Source: Desulfobulbaceae bacterium
GTDB taxonomy: Bacteria > Desulfobacterota > Desulfobulbia > Desulfobulbales > SURF-16
DNA length: 7,036 bases
Reading direction: 5' to 3'
Assembly: GCA_023230525.1 (NCBI GenBank)
Contig: JALNXE010000158.1
Span: forward strand, 1 to 7,036
Shown: positions 1 to 5,805 of the stretch, piece after piece
Position numbering within the stretch: the stretch's first letter is position 1
How the letters are laid out: each line of letters begins with the position of its first letter
The notes under the pieces: generated by a model
The model's database searches: none
What the model saw: only the letters and a program-made list of their open reading frames with translations
What the model was told of the DNA's origin: nothing
Position numbers and translations under genes: made by a program

Positions 1-1035
1 GCTGTCCGTGATGACGGAAAAGCAGACCTCAGCCGGGAAACGCTCGCCGTTCTTCTTTTTCATCGGCACCTCGGACAAATGCCCCATGGTGCTGTCCATT
101 TCGTCGGCAGCATCGAGAAAAAGACATTTTCTCCCATCCATGGACGACAGAAAATCGTCAAGTTGCCGGGAAAGCATCTCCTCTTTTTTATAGCCGAGGA
201 TGATTTCGGCCGCCCGGTTCACGTCGGTGATTTTCATGAACTGATCAACGGTGATCAGGCCGCTGCGCAGGTTCTGAATGATACTTTCATAAAAACTCTT
301 GAGGTACTCGATCTCAGCCAACTGCCGGGCAATCTTCCGCAGCATGTCCTTCTGCTTCAAGGCCCGGCCGATGGCCAGGGAGGCATGGCTGGTGATGGCG
401 GCCGACAACCGGATTTCCTCATAGGAAACTGGCTGTTTGCTGAAAATTTTATCCGCAATGACATAGCCGTAGAAATTATGATCATCACAAAGCGGCAGAA
501 TGAGAAAAGAGTCAACCTCCCCCATGAGATAATGAACCGTCTTATCATGGGTATCCAGATTCATGACCGAAAAATGTCGAAACCGGGAGTATCGATTGAG
601 GTCAACGTCCTGCATGGCTGTCTCCGGCACGCAGAGATTCACCCGCTGTCTTCTGTTGGGGTGGTTCTTCCCCCGGTAGTCATCCCGGAGAATGCCGCAG
701 GCCCGGGGCGTTGCCGGATTCTCTCCTGAGGCCAAATCGGAATAGCCGACGACATTTAAAGGCTCTCTGTCAGTAAAAACCTTGCGCAGCAAGCCGTTCA
801 CCTGCTGGAAGTCAACACTGAAAGGCCGCCGGCCGAACTCATTAAAGCCGTAATAAACCTGGGCCTCCAGACTTTTACGCCGGTCATCCAGTTTGAGCAC
901 CAAAACCCGCTCAAGCTCGGTGCAGCTGACGAGATCCTCCACCAGAAAATCCATCAGGACCATCACCTCGTCCGAGCGCCCCATTCTCCTGGAACTCCGG
1001 TAAAGTGAGCGGAGATCAGATACTACTCTATCCAC
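1..1035 (-). CDS. GAF-PAS sensor protein, C-terminus cut by window edge
   Basis: This is an open minus-strand frame of about 345 residues that leaves the window without a stop, so its output domain (histidine kinase, sigma-54 AAA, GGDEF or other) is unknown. Residues about 25-228 look like a GAF domain: a helical start (MVLMDFLVEDLVSCTELERV), a core strand (SFLILPLCDDHNFYGYVIAD) and a closing helix (ITSHASLAIGRAL). A polar insertion lies at about 105-170. A short charged coiled-coil linker follows (about 228-250). Next comes a PAS domain, shown by GLITVD, ITDVNRAAEIILGYKKEE and KKKNGERFPAEV, the usual PAS ending. I see no transmembrane segment, so the visible part is probably cytosolic. I chose GTG at 1035 because GAGGA sits 6 nt upstream. 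The in-frame ATG at 1041 directly abuts that GAGGA, leaving no spacing. Family knowledge supports signal sensing; ligand and target cannot be inferred. It lies in a separate unit from tyrS, behind a 515-bp spacer. Confidence 0.8.
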   Translation of the reverse strand, partial: MDRVVSDLRSLYRSSRRMGRSDEVMVLMDFLVEDLVSCTELERVLVLKLDDRRKSLEAQVYYGFNEFGRRPFSVDFQQVNGLLRKVFTDREPLNVVGYSDLASGENPATPRACGILRDDYRGKNHPNRRQRVNLCVPETAMQDVDLNRYSRFRHFSVMNLDTHDKTVHYLMGEVDSFLILPLCDDHNFYGYVIADKIFSKQPVSYEEIRLSAAITSHASLAIGRALKQKDMLRKIARQLAEIEYLKSFYESIIQNLRSGLITVDQFMKITDVNRAAEIILGYKKEEMLSRQLDDFLSSMDGRKCLFLDAADEMDSTMGHLSEVPMKKKNGERFPAEVCFSVITDS

Positions 1036-1235
1036 AGGCATTCCTCATTTTTTTGCCGGCCGGTGCCGATCAAAAAAATTCTCTTTTTAGTCAATGGTTG
1101 CGCCCGAAAAACAAAGCAAGTAACCGGCAAATCATTAGCTGTCACAACTAGGCGCATGACAATACAGCAAAAACTATACCTCTATCCGCTTTGCGGTCTG
1201 GGAATTAAAAGCTGGGAAATTTTCGGCGCAGGTCA

Positions 1236-1261
1236 GCCGCTGCGGCATATGCCCTGCGGGC
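1236..1261. repeat. Inverted repeats around GGCATATGCC
   Basis: A perfect 10-bp palindrome, GGCATATGCC (1244-1253), overlaps two flanking short hairpins: GCCGC-T-GCGGC (1236-1246) and GCCC-TGC-GGGC (1251-1261). The same core recurs at 1400-1409. A regulator-binding site is the likeliest reading, but this is inference from symmetry alone. Confidence 0.5.
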
Positions 1262-1355
1262 AATCTGCTCTTGCGCGGCTGTGTGGATTTTTTTGTCCGC
1301 CGGCCCCCCTGATAGGCTGTGCTGAAAAAAATTCCGCAAAAATAGTCTCGCCATC

Positions 1356-1369
1356 GGGTTATTTAACCC
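1356..1369. repeat. Inverted repeat GGGTTA-TT-TAACCC
   Basis: Six-base perfect arms are separated by 2 bp. It sits between the two GGCATATGCC palindromes in the spacer upstream of the GAF-PAS gene. The loop is too short for a good RNA hairpin and no T-run follows, so a dimeric protein-binding site fits better than a terminator. Confidence 0.4.
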
Positions 1370-1395
1370 ACAATCGAGGCTGGAGGCAAAAGAAA

Positions 1396-1414
1396 ATTGG
1401 GCATATGCCCCAAT
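1396..1414. repeat. Palindrome ATTGGGCATATGCCCCAAT
   Basis: A perfect 12-bp palindrome, GGGCATATGCCC (1399-1410), lies inside slightly offset arms ATTGGG (1396-1401) and CCCAAT (1409-1414). It shares its core with the palindrome at 1244-1253; the two centres are 156 bp apart, about 15 helical turns. A candidate operator or activator site for the gene reading away from it at 1035. No regulator is identified. Confidence 0.5.
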
Positions 1415-1519
1415 AAACGTTGAGCAGGGTACTCTTTCCGGAAAACGGACAGATGAATGTGCTTGAGGATTCTGCCCGTGCAGAGAAACAGGGGCTGGAG
1501 CGGCGGCGCGCTATGCCAC

Positions 1520-1552
1520 AAAAGACAAAACCCTCAGCAAAAAAAAGAGGTT
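1520..1552 (-). terminator. Weak candidate intrinsic terminator after tyrS
   Basis: Directly after the tyrS stop the minus strand reads CCTC, a T-rich loop, GAGG, and then TTTTGTCTTTT. The stem is only 4 bp, or about 6 if the flanking AA/TT pairs form around a bulge, so the hairpin is weak. The position at the end of the rny-tyrS unit supports the call. Confidence 0.4.
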
Positions 1553-2768
1553 AGACAAACACGACCTTACAGAACTTTCTTTTCCCCACCTTCAGGAGCA
1601 GTTCACCGGCAGCCTTGACCTGATATTCGACATCATCAATTTTTTCACCATCCAGGCTGACGGCGTTCTGGGAGATCATCCGCCGCCCCTCGCCCGTGCC
1701 GGACACCATGCCGGCAACAGTCAACAACCGGGGAAGCCAGACGGTATCCTCGGCAATGGCCACCTCCACTGAGGGGATATCCTCGGGCAGATCATGTTTC
1801 TTGAAAATGCGTTCAAAACTCTCTTCCGCCTTAAGGGATGCCTCCCCACCATAAAAACGGGCGGTCAGTTCCCGGGCCAGCCTCTTTTTCACCTCTTTCG
1901 GATGGATACGGCCGCTCTGCATGTCACCCTTAAGGGCTGCGATGTCGCCAGAGGAGAGATCGCTGAGCAGGTCATAATAGCGGAACATCAGCTCATCGGA
2001 AACGGAAAGGATCTTGCCGTAGATGTCATCCGGGGTGTCCGTGATGCCGATATAGTTGCCCAGGGACTTACTCATCTTGTTGACCCCGTCGAGACCTTCG
2101 AGCAGGGGCATGGTGATAACCACCTGCGGCTCCTGACCCCAGGTACGCTGCAGATCACGGCCCATCAGCACGTTAAAAAGCTGGTCCGTGCCGCCGAGTT
2201 CAACATCGGCACGCATTGCCACCGAGTCGTACCCCTGGATCAGGGGATAGAGAAACTCATGGATGCTGATCGGCCGCTGGTTGTCAAAACGTTCGCGGAA
2301 GTCCTCCCTTTCCAGCATCCTGGCCACGGTCAGCTGCGAGGCCAGTCTGACAAAATCATGGGCGGTAAGTTTCCCCAGCCACTCACTGTTGAACATGACC
2401 GTGGTTTTCGCCGGGTCCAGTATCTTAAAAATCTGCTCCTTATAGGTTTCGGCATTGCGGGCCACGTCCTCTTTTGTCAGAGGTTTACGGGTTTCCGATT
2501 TGCCGGTGGGATCGCCGATCATGCCGGTGAAATCACCGATCAGAAACAGGACATCATGGCCCAGGTCCTGGAAATGTTTCAATTTCTGAATGAGCACCGT
2601 ATGGCCGAGATGCAGGTCGGGAGCAGTCGGATCAAATCCGGCCTTTACCCGCAGGGGGACTCCTGTGTCCTGGGATTTTTTCAGCTTTTTGATGAGATCC
2701 TCGCGGGAAATAACATCAACCGCCCCGCGTTCAATCAGAGCAACCTGTTCTTCAATGGTCCATTTCAT
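1551..2768 (-). CDS. tyrS: Tyrosyl-tRNA synthetase
   Basis: This enzyme joins tyrosine to tRNA-Tyr using ATP in the cytosol. The predicted protein has 405 residues, a normal length for the family. Class I signatures are clear: the HIGH-type motif HLGH at 53-56, GDFTGMIGDPTGK at 78-90, the tyrosine/tRNA-site helix GYDSVAMRADVELGGTDQ at 179-196, and KMSKS at 231-235. The KMSKS form differs from the KFGKT of E. coli TyrS and marks the TyrZ-like subfamily. The C-terminal region, about 345-400, is an S4-like RNA-binding domain (VSGTGEGRRMISQNAVSLDGEKI). I chose ATG at 2768. The frame stays open upstream to a TTG at 2816, but those 16 codons only translate the heptamer repeat. The nearest AGGAGA lies about 11 nt before the ATG, within the last GGAGACA repeat. 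The gene is 51 bp downstream of rny, probably cotranscribed. Confidence 0.96.
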   Translation of the reverse strand: MKWTIEEQVALIERGAVDVISREDLIKKLKKSQDTGVPLRVKAGFDPTAPDLHLGHTVLIQKLKHFQDLGHDVLFLIGDFTGMIGDPTGKSETRKPLTKEDVARNAETYKEQIFKILDPAKTTVMFNSEWLGKLTAHDFVRLASQLTVARMLEREDFRERFDNQRPISIHEFLYPLIQGYDSVAMRADVELGGTDQLFNVLMGRDLQRTWGQEPQVVITMPLLEGLDGVNKMSKSLGNYIGITDTPDDIYGKILSVSDELMFRYYDLLSDLSSGDIAALKGDMQSGRIHPKEVKKRLARELTARFYGGEASLKAEESFERIFKKHDLPEDIPSVEVAIAEDTVWLPRLLTVAGMVSGTGEGRRMISQNAVSLDGEKIDDVEYQVKAAGELLLKVGKRKFCKVVFV

Positions 2769-2770
2769 GC

Positions 2771-2812
<42 letters not shown>

Positions 2813-2819
2813 TCAACTA

Positions 2820-4379
2820 TCATTTCGCATATTCAACCGAGCGCATCTCCCTGATCACCGTAACCCGAATCTGGCCCGGATAGGTAAGCTCCTTCTCGAT
2901 TTTGCGGGCTATGTCTCTGCTCATCATGGCCGCATCCGTATCGGAAACGTTCTCGCTGTTGACCACAATACGAATCTCGCGGCCGGCCTGAATGGCATAG
3001 GATTTTTCCACTCCGGGGAAAGACTGAGCGATATTTTCCAGATCCTCGAGCCGCTTGACATAGGTCTCAAGCATCTCCTTGCGGGCTCCGGGTCTGGCGC
3101 CTGACAGGGCATCCGCGGACTGCACCAGGACATCGAGAATACTCTCCGGCGGGACATCCTCGTGATGGGCGGCAATGGCATGGACCACCTCTGCCGACTC
3201 ACCATACTTCTTGGCGATATCCGCCCCGATACTGGCATGGGAACCCTCAATCTCATGATCAACCGCCTTGCCGATGTCATGGAGAAGACCAGCCCTTTTC
3301 GCCTGCTTGACATTAATACCCACTTCGGAGGCCATCACTCCACAGAGAAAGGCCACCTCCAGGGAATGCTGCAGCACATTCTGCCCGTAGCTAGTCCGAT
3401 ATTTCAAGCGGCCGAGCAGCATGATCAGTTCGAGGTGAACCCCATGGGAACCCACATCAAAAGTCGCCTGCTCACCTGCCTCGCGCATGGTTACCTCAAG
3501 CTCTTTTGCGACCTTTTCGACAATCTCTTCAATGCGGGCAGGGTGGATGCGGCCATCGGTGATCAACCGCTCCAGGGCCTGCCTGGCCACCTCACGGCGT
3601 ACCGGATTAAACCCTGAGAGGATCACCGCTTCCGGGGTGTCATCAATAATGACATCAATTCCCGTGGCTGCCTCAATGGCCCGGATATTTCTGCCTTCCC
3701 GGCCGATGATTCTTCCCTTCATCTCATCATTGGGCAGAGGCACAACCGACACGGTTTTTTCCGCCACATATTCACCGGCATAGCGGGCGATGGCCAAGGC
3801 CAGGATATTTTTCGCCTTTCGGTCAGCCTGGATTTTCATCTCATTTTCAATGCGCATAACGGACTTGGCTGCCTCCATCCTGGCTTCGCTCTCAATACTT
3901 TCCGTAAGCAACTGCTTGGCTTCCTCCCTGGTGATGCCGGAAATTTTTTCAAGCTGAGCCCGCTGCTCTTCCACCAGGGAGTCAACTTCCCTGCGGTGGC
4001 CCTGAATTTTTGCCTCCTCACCCGACAGCGACTTTTCCCGGTTAAGCAGATCTATCTCGCGCTTATCAAGGAGATCAATTTTCCTCTCAATCTGCTCAGC
4101 TTTCTGGGAAAGCCGTTTCTCCTCGGAAAGAATGCCTGATTTGAGCTCCTTGATCTCCTGTTCAGCCGTCAGTTTAAGCTGATACTCCTCGTCCTTGGCC
4201 AGGAGCATCGCCTCTTTTTTTATTCTTTCCGCTTCGTCAAGGGCATTTTCAATCAGCTTCTTGCCCTGCTCTTCAAGATTCAGCTGCCGGGCTTCAATCA
4301 GCTTTTTGCGGACAATAAATCCAATGATAAGACCGCCGGCCAATGCCAGCAAAACATATATTAATTGAGAAAGAGTCAC
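2820..4379 (-). CDS. rny: Ribonuclease Y
   Basis: This is a membrane-anchored endoribonuclease that starts decay of mRNAs. The 519 residues match the usual length of about 520. Order of parts: an N-terminal membrane helix at about 5-23 (LIYVLLALAGGLIIGFIV), followed by basic residues; a long Glu/Lys-rich coiled coil at about 30-200; a KH RNA-binding domain at about 210-270 with the GRIIGREGRN loop at 222-231; and an HD phosphohydrolase domain at about 330-425 with H338, the metal-binding pair H367-D368, H404-H405 and D423. A conserved C-terminal part follows (GREIRIVV, YPGQIRVTVIRE). The start is GTG, with GGAGG 8 nt upstream and an in-frame stop shortly before it, so no alternative exists. 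It precedes tyrS on one probable transcript and follows a long non-coding stretch with 6S RNA. The ymdB/TIGR00282 gene, often next to rny, is not present here. Confidence 0.97.
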   Translation of the reverse strand: MTLSQLIYVLLALAGGLIIGFIVRKKLIEARQLNLEEQGKKLIENALDEAERIKKEAMLLAKDEEYQLKLTAEQEIKELKSGILSEEKRLSQKAEQIERKIDLLDKREIDLLNREKSLSGEEAKIQGHRREVDSLVEEQRAQLEKISGITREEAKQLLTESIESEARMEAAKSVMRIENEMKIQADRKAKNILALAIARYAGEYVAEKTVSVVPLPNDEMKGRIIGREGRNIRAIEAATGIDVIIDDTPEAVILSGFNPVRREVARQALERLITDGRIHPARIEEIVEKVAKELEVTMREAGEQATFDVGSHGVHLELIMLLGRLKYRTSYGQNVLQHSLEVAFLCGVMASEVGINVKQAKRAGLLHDIGKAVDHEIEGSHASIGADIAKKYGESAEVVHAIAAHHEDVPPESILDVLVQSADALSGARPGARKEMLETYVKRLEDLENIAQSFPGVEKSYAIQAGREIRIVVNSENVSDTDAAMMSRDIARKIEKELTYPGQIRVTVIREMRSVEYAK

Positions 4380-4785
4380 GGAGTAAACCTCCAGATAAAA
4401 TTGTCAAAAAAACTGGAGCAACCGTTTACAGAGGAACAGCAGAAGGAATGGCGGGCAGGAGGAAGAGAGAATATCAGCTGATCATTTAAGATAGTACGTG
4501 TCAGCAAGAACAGGTAGCTTTCGGCCCCGACTAAAGGTGATACGGCAACATGATTGTGAAATAGCCTGACACATCCATGTCGGCATCAAACTCTATATAT
4601 AAACCTGAATCCAGGAGTAACTTGGCTTAAGCGAAAACACTCAATTCGTCCTACTACAGGGCAATTTCTCCGGATGAGAAACTAGCCTAATTCCTTGCAG
4701 ATATCAGTCCCTTGGAAGCGACGAAACCAGCTCAATATTTAATTGCATGTATATAAACTGTCAACTGACAGAGTATAAGTACTTA
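4380..4785. other. Non-coding region between 6S RNA and rny
   Basis: About 400 bp without a credible reading frame. It probably includes the rny promoter and a 5' leader. Visible inverted repeats: TTCTC/GAGAA at 4666-4680, GCTTAAGC at 4627-4634, CCTG-AATC-CAGG at 4604-4615, and a 7-bp pair GTGTCAG (4498-4504) / CTGACAC (4566-4572) enclosing a CTTT...TCGG-CCGA...AAAG element. An AT-rich TATATATA stretch near 4593-4601 could hold a -10 box on the minus strand, but its -35 match is poor. I recognise no tRNA, SRP RNA, tmRNA or RNase P signature. A second small RNA is possible but unsupported. Confidence 0.5.
4751..4771 (-). terminator. Possible terminator downstream of 6S RNA
   Basis: On the minus strand CTGTC-AGTT-GACAG (4758-4771) forms a 5-bp stem and is followed by TTTATAT. 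It lies about 15-20 nt past the 3' side of the 6S closing stem. The T-run is interrupted, so efficiency is doubtful. The GGGGGTTTT at the 6S 3' end itself could be the actual release or processing point. Confidence 0.3.
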
Positions 4786-4963
4786 AAACCCCCGCCTTAA
4801 CCGTGTGCTCAGCGACATCGAACCTAACAGTGTTAGGTGGGACAGAACTCATAATACCCTCAAGTTCTTCCGTCGAAACGGAACATCTTTTATGTATCAG
4901 CGGAGAGTCCCTTGATGTTCGTGTTGGCTCAACTATACTGAACATCACGAGTCAGGCAGGGGA
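4786..4963 (-). ncRNA. ssrS: 6S RNA
   Basis: 6S RNA binds the sigma-70 holoenzyme and down-regulates promoters in stationary phase; its fold mimics an open promoter. This roughly 178-nt stretch on the minus strand can form the family's layout. The closing stem pairs CCCC-U-GCCU (4962-4954) with AGGCGGGG (4797-4790), extended by CGUG/CACG and UUCAG/CUGAG. A large central bubble follows, with small hairpins GUUG-AGC-CAAC (4933-4923) on the 5' side and CCUAAC-ACU-GUUAGG (4837-4823) on the 3' side. The upper stem is GGGAC (4911-4907) with GUCCC (4843-4839), plus CUC/GAG and GAUAC/GUAUU. A capping hairpin UUCCGU-UUCG-ACGGAA (4883-4868) ends it. E. coli 6S has a comparable 3' bubble hairpin and also lies directly downstream of zapA. 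The fold was traced by hand, and the ends are estimates (plus or minus 5 nt). Confidence 0.82.
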
Positions 4964-4970
4964 AACTGTA

Positions 4971-4976
4971 ATTATA
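4971..4976 (-). promoter_or_regulatory. -10 box TATAAT for 6S RNA
   Basis: A perfect TATAAT on the minus strand begins 2 nt after the zapA stop codon, and about 7 nt downstream comes the first base of the predicted 6S closing stem, the right spacing for a start site. The -35 is weak: TTGATA (5004-4999) is 22 bp upstream, too far, and the sequence at 17 bp is a poor match. The promoter would lie inside the end of zapA. Confidence 0.55.
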
Positions 4977-4978
4977 AT

Positions 4979-5266
4979 TTACTTAAATTCCAGAGAATTA
5001 TCAATCTTAGTTTTCATCAAACCAGCAGTTTCCACCACCATCTGTTTATATTGCTCAAATTCCCTTTTGAGTTTCACATACTTTCCTGCCATATTCAGAC
5101 TGGTCAGTATTGCCAGTTTATTGGCCGGCAGGGTGGTTGACGATTTTGCATAGGTTTCAAGCTGGTTTTTTACCAGCTCCAAAATCTCTTTAACATCCTC
5201 TTCAGTTGCATCTGTATAAAGCGGGTATTCCTGGCCGAGCACCTCAAATCTAACCAATCGCTGCAC
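4979..5266 (-). CDS. zapA: Cell division protein ZapA
   Basis: ZapA is a small cytosolic protein that bundles FtsZ filaments at the division site and recruits ZapB. The predicted 95 residues fit the family (about 100). The N-terminal part (RLVRFEVLGQEYPLYTDATE) is the typical beta-strand head that carries the FtsZ contact. The segment VKEILELVKNQLETYAKS and the motif NKLAILTSLNMAGKYVKLK follow. The C-terminal helix, about 60-90, is a coiled coil for dimer and tetramer formation. I chose GTG at 5266: AGG lies 7 nt upstream and the protein then begins MQRLVRFEVLG, as in homologues I know. The frame stays open 32 codons further upstream, but that part looks unlike ZapA. It is preceded by zapB across a 220-bp gap and followed at once by the 6S RNA promoter. 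Confidence 0.9.
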   Translation of the reverse strand: MQRLVRFEVLGQEYPLYTDATEEDVKEILELVKNQLETYAKSSTTLPANKLAILTSLNMAGKYVKLKREFEQYKQMVVETAGLMKTKIDNSLEFK

Positions 5267-5277
5267 TGTGGCACCTG

Positions 5278-5376
5278 CTATTTTTTTCCCCAGTCCAAAT
5301 TGCGCAAACAAAAATCTGCCAAACCAGCAAGCGCCATCAAAAAAACCGCACAAAACAGGCAAGGTATCTTGATCAT
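5278..5376 (-). CDS. Possible 32-residue hydrophobic leader ORF before zapA
   Basis: The frame starts ATG at 5376, runs 32 codons and ends TAG 11 bp before the zapA GTG. The peptide has a basic third residue and a hydrophobic stretch at about 4-20 (IPCLFCAVFLMALAGLA), like a signal peptide or single membrane helix, then a polar end (RNLDWGKK). The only ribosome-binding hint is AGAG about 6 nt upstream, which is weak. Its last codons are GGA AAA AAA TAG, which form an A_AAA_AAA slippery heptamer, and the -1 frame leads straight into zapA without a stop. It may be chance in a short spacer. I do not recognise a homologue. Confidence 0.15.
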   Translation of the reverse strand: MIKIPCLFCAVFLMALAGLADFCLRNLDWGKK

Positions 5377-5486
5377 GGCTGCTCTACGTAAAATAGCAAC
5401 AACTTCCACTTGGCAATCATCGGTGAAAAATCTTTGTTATGATTTCTAGTTACCAGAATACAAAGACCGAGGCAACAGGTTTATCT

Positions 5487-5804
5487 TCAACTTCCCATGG
5501 CAAACAACTGCGGTGAGGCTGCCGGGGAGGATTCGGAGGCATTTTCCTTCGATGATTTTTTCCCCTCATTATCCTGGTCTTTTTCCCAATTTTCCAGGGC
5601 GGACAGTATGCCGGTAACCCGCTGACTGACATCGGCTTTTTCATCCTTCAACCTGGTAATGGATCCCTGCAACTGCTTAATAAAATTTTCTCGCTCATCA
5701 AGAGTTTGCAGCAGATCGCTCTTCTCCTGTTTCAACTGATTAAAACTTGCAAGCAGTTCCTCTACAACACCGGCCAAACGAATAAGATCTTCATTCTGTT
5801 CCAT
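5487..5804 (-). CDS. zapB: ZapB-like coiled-coil cell division protein
   Basis: This small cytosolic protein of 105 residues is nearly all helix. Residues about 5-75 form a heptad-patterned coiled coil (EDLIRLAGVVEELLASFNQL, LDERENFIKQLQGSITRLKD, DVSQRVTGILSALENWEK). The tail after residue 78 is polar and Ser/Ala/Pro-rich, probably disordered. ZapB proteins link ZapA at the Z-ring to chromosome-organising partners in E. coli. Sequence similarity among such coiled coils is low, so the call leans on its place directly upstream of zapA and on the EDLIRL...VVEELL start that I associate with deltaproteobacterial ZapB. It begins 1 bp after the glmU-like stop, which suggests translational coupling; GGGAG is about 11 nt before the ATG. 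It could instead be an unrelated small coiled-coil protein. Confidence 0.7.
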   Translation of the reverse strand: MEQNEDLIRLAGVVEELLASFNQLKQEKSDLLQTLDERENFIKQLQGSITRLKDEKADVSQRVTGILSALENWEKDQDNEGKKSSKENASESSPAASPQLFAMGS

Positions 5805-5805
5805 T

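Larger units (their letters stand above)
1036..1550. other. Intergenic region with palindromes, no gene recognised
   Basis: This spacer separates the tyrS stop from the GAF-PAS gene, both on the minus strand, so it should carry the tyrS terminator and the promoter and leader of the sensor gene. Neither strand has a convincing coding frame. It contains three notable inverted repeats, listed separately (1236-1261, 1356-1369, 1396-1414). I could not find a good sigma-70 or sigma-54 promoter. The sequence alternates GC-rich patches with A or T runs. Confidence 0.6.

Noticed and set aside
79..729. 216-codon plus-strand frame
   Set aside because: It lies opposite the GAF-PAS gene, whose minus-strand translation shows clear GAF and PAS motifs. 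This is an antisense shadow.
1063..1416. 117-codon open frame on the plus strand in the spacer left of tyrS
   Set aside because: The product has no recognisable domain, odd composition and no ribosome-binding site. The frame runs over the palindromes and A/T runs of an intergenic region and is best explained by chance.
1042..1550. Sigma-54 promoter candidates such as TGGCGAG...TTGC
   Set aside because: The distance between the GG and GC elements is 12-13 bp in each candidate instead of 10, so none meets the requirement.
4409..4414. Perfect -35-like TTGACA just upstream of rny, near 4400-4415 on the minus strand
   Set aside because: A matching -10 box would fall over the Shine-Dalgarno or start codon, so it cannot be the promoter of the GTG-started gene.
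4380..4785. tRNA, SRP RNA, tmRNA or RNase P RNA in the long spacer
   Set aside because: No T-arm GGTTCRA, no SRP GGAAG/AGCA apical motif, and no conserved tmRNA or RNase P core sequences were found on either strand.
4739..4948. 69-codon minus-strand frame after zapA
   Set aside because: It overlaps the 6S RNA almost entirely and shows no protein family features. The base pairing of the region explains the sequence better.
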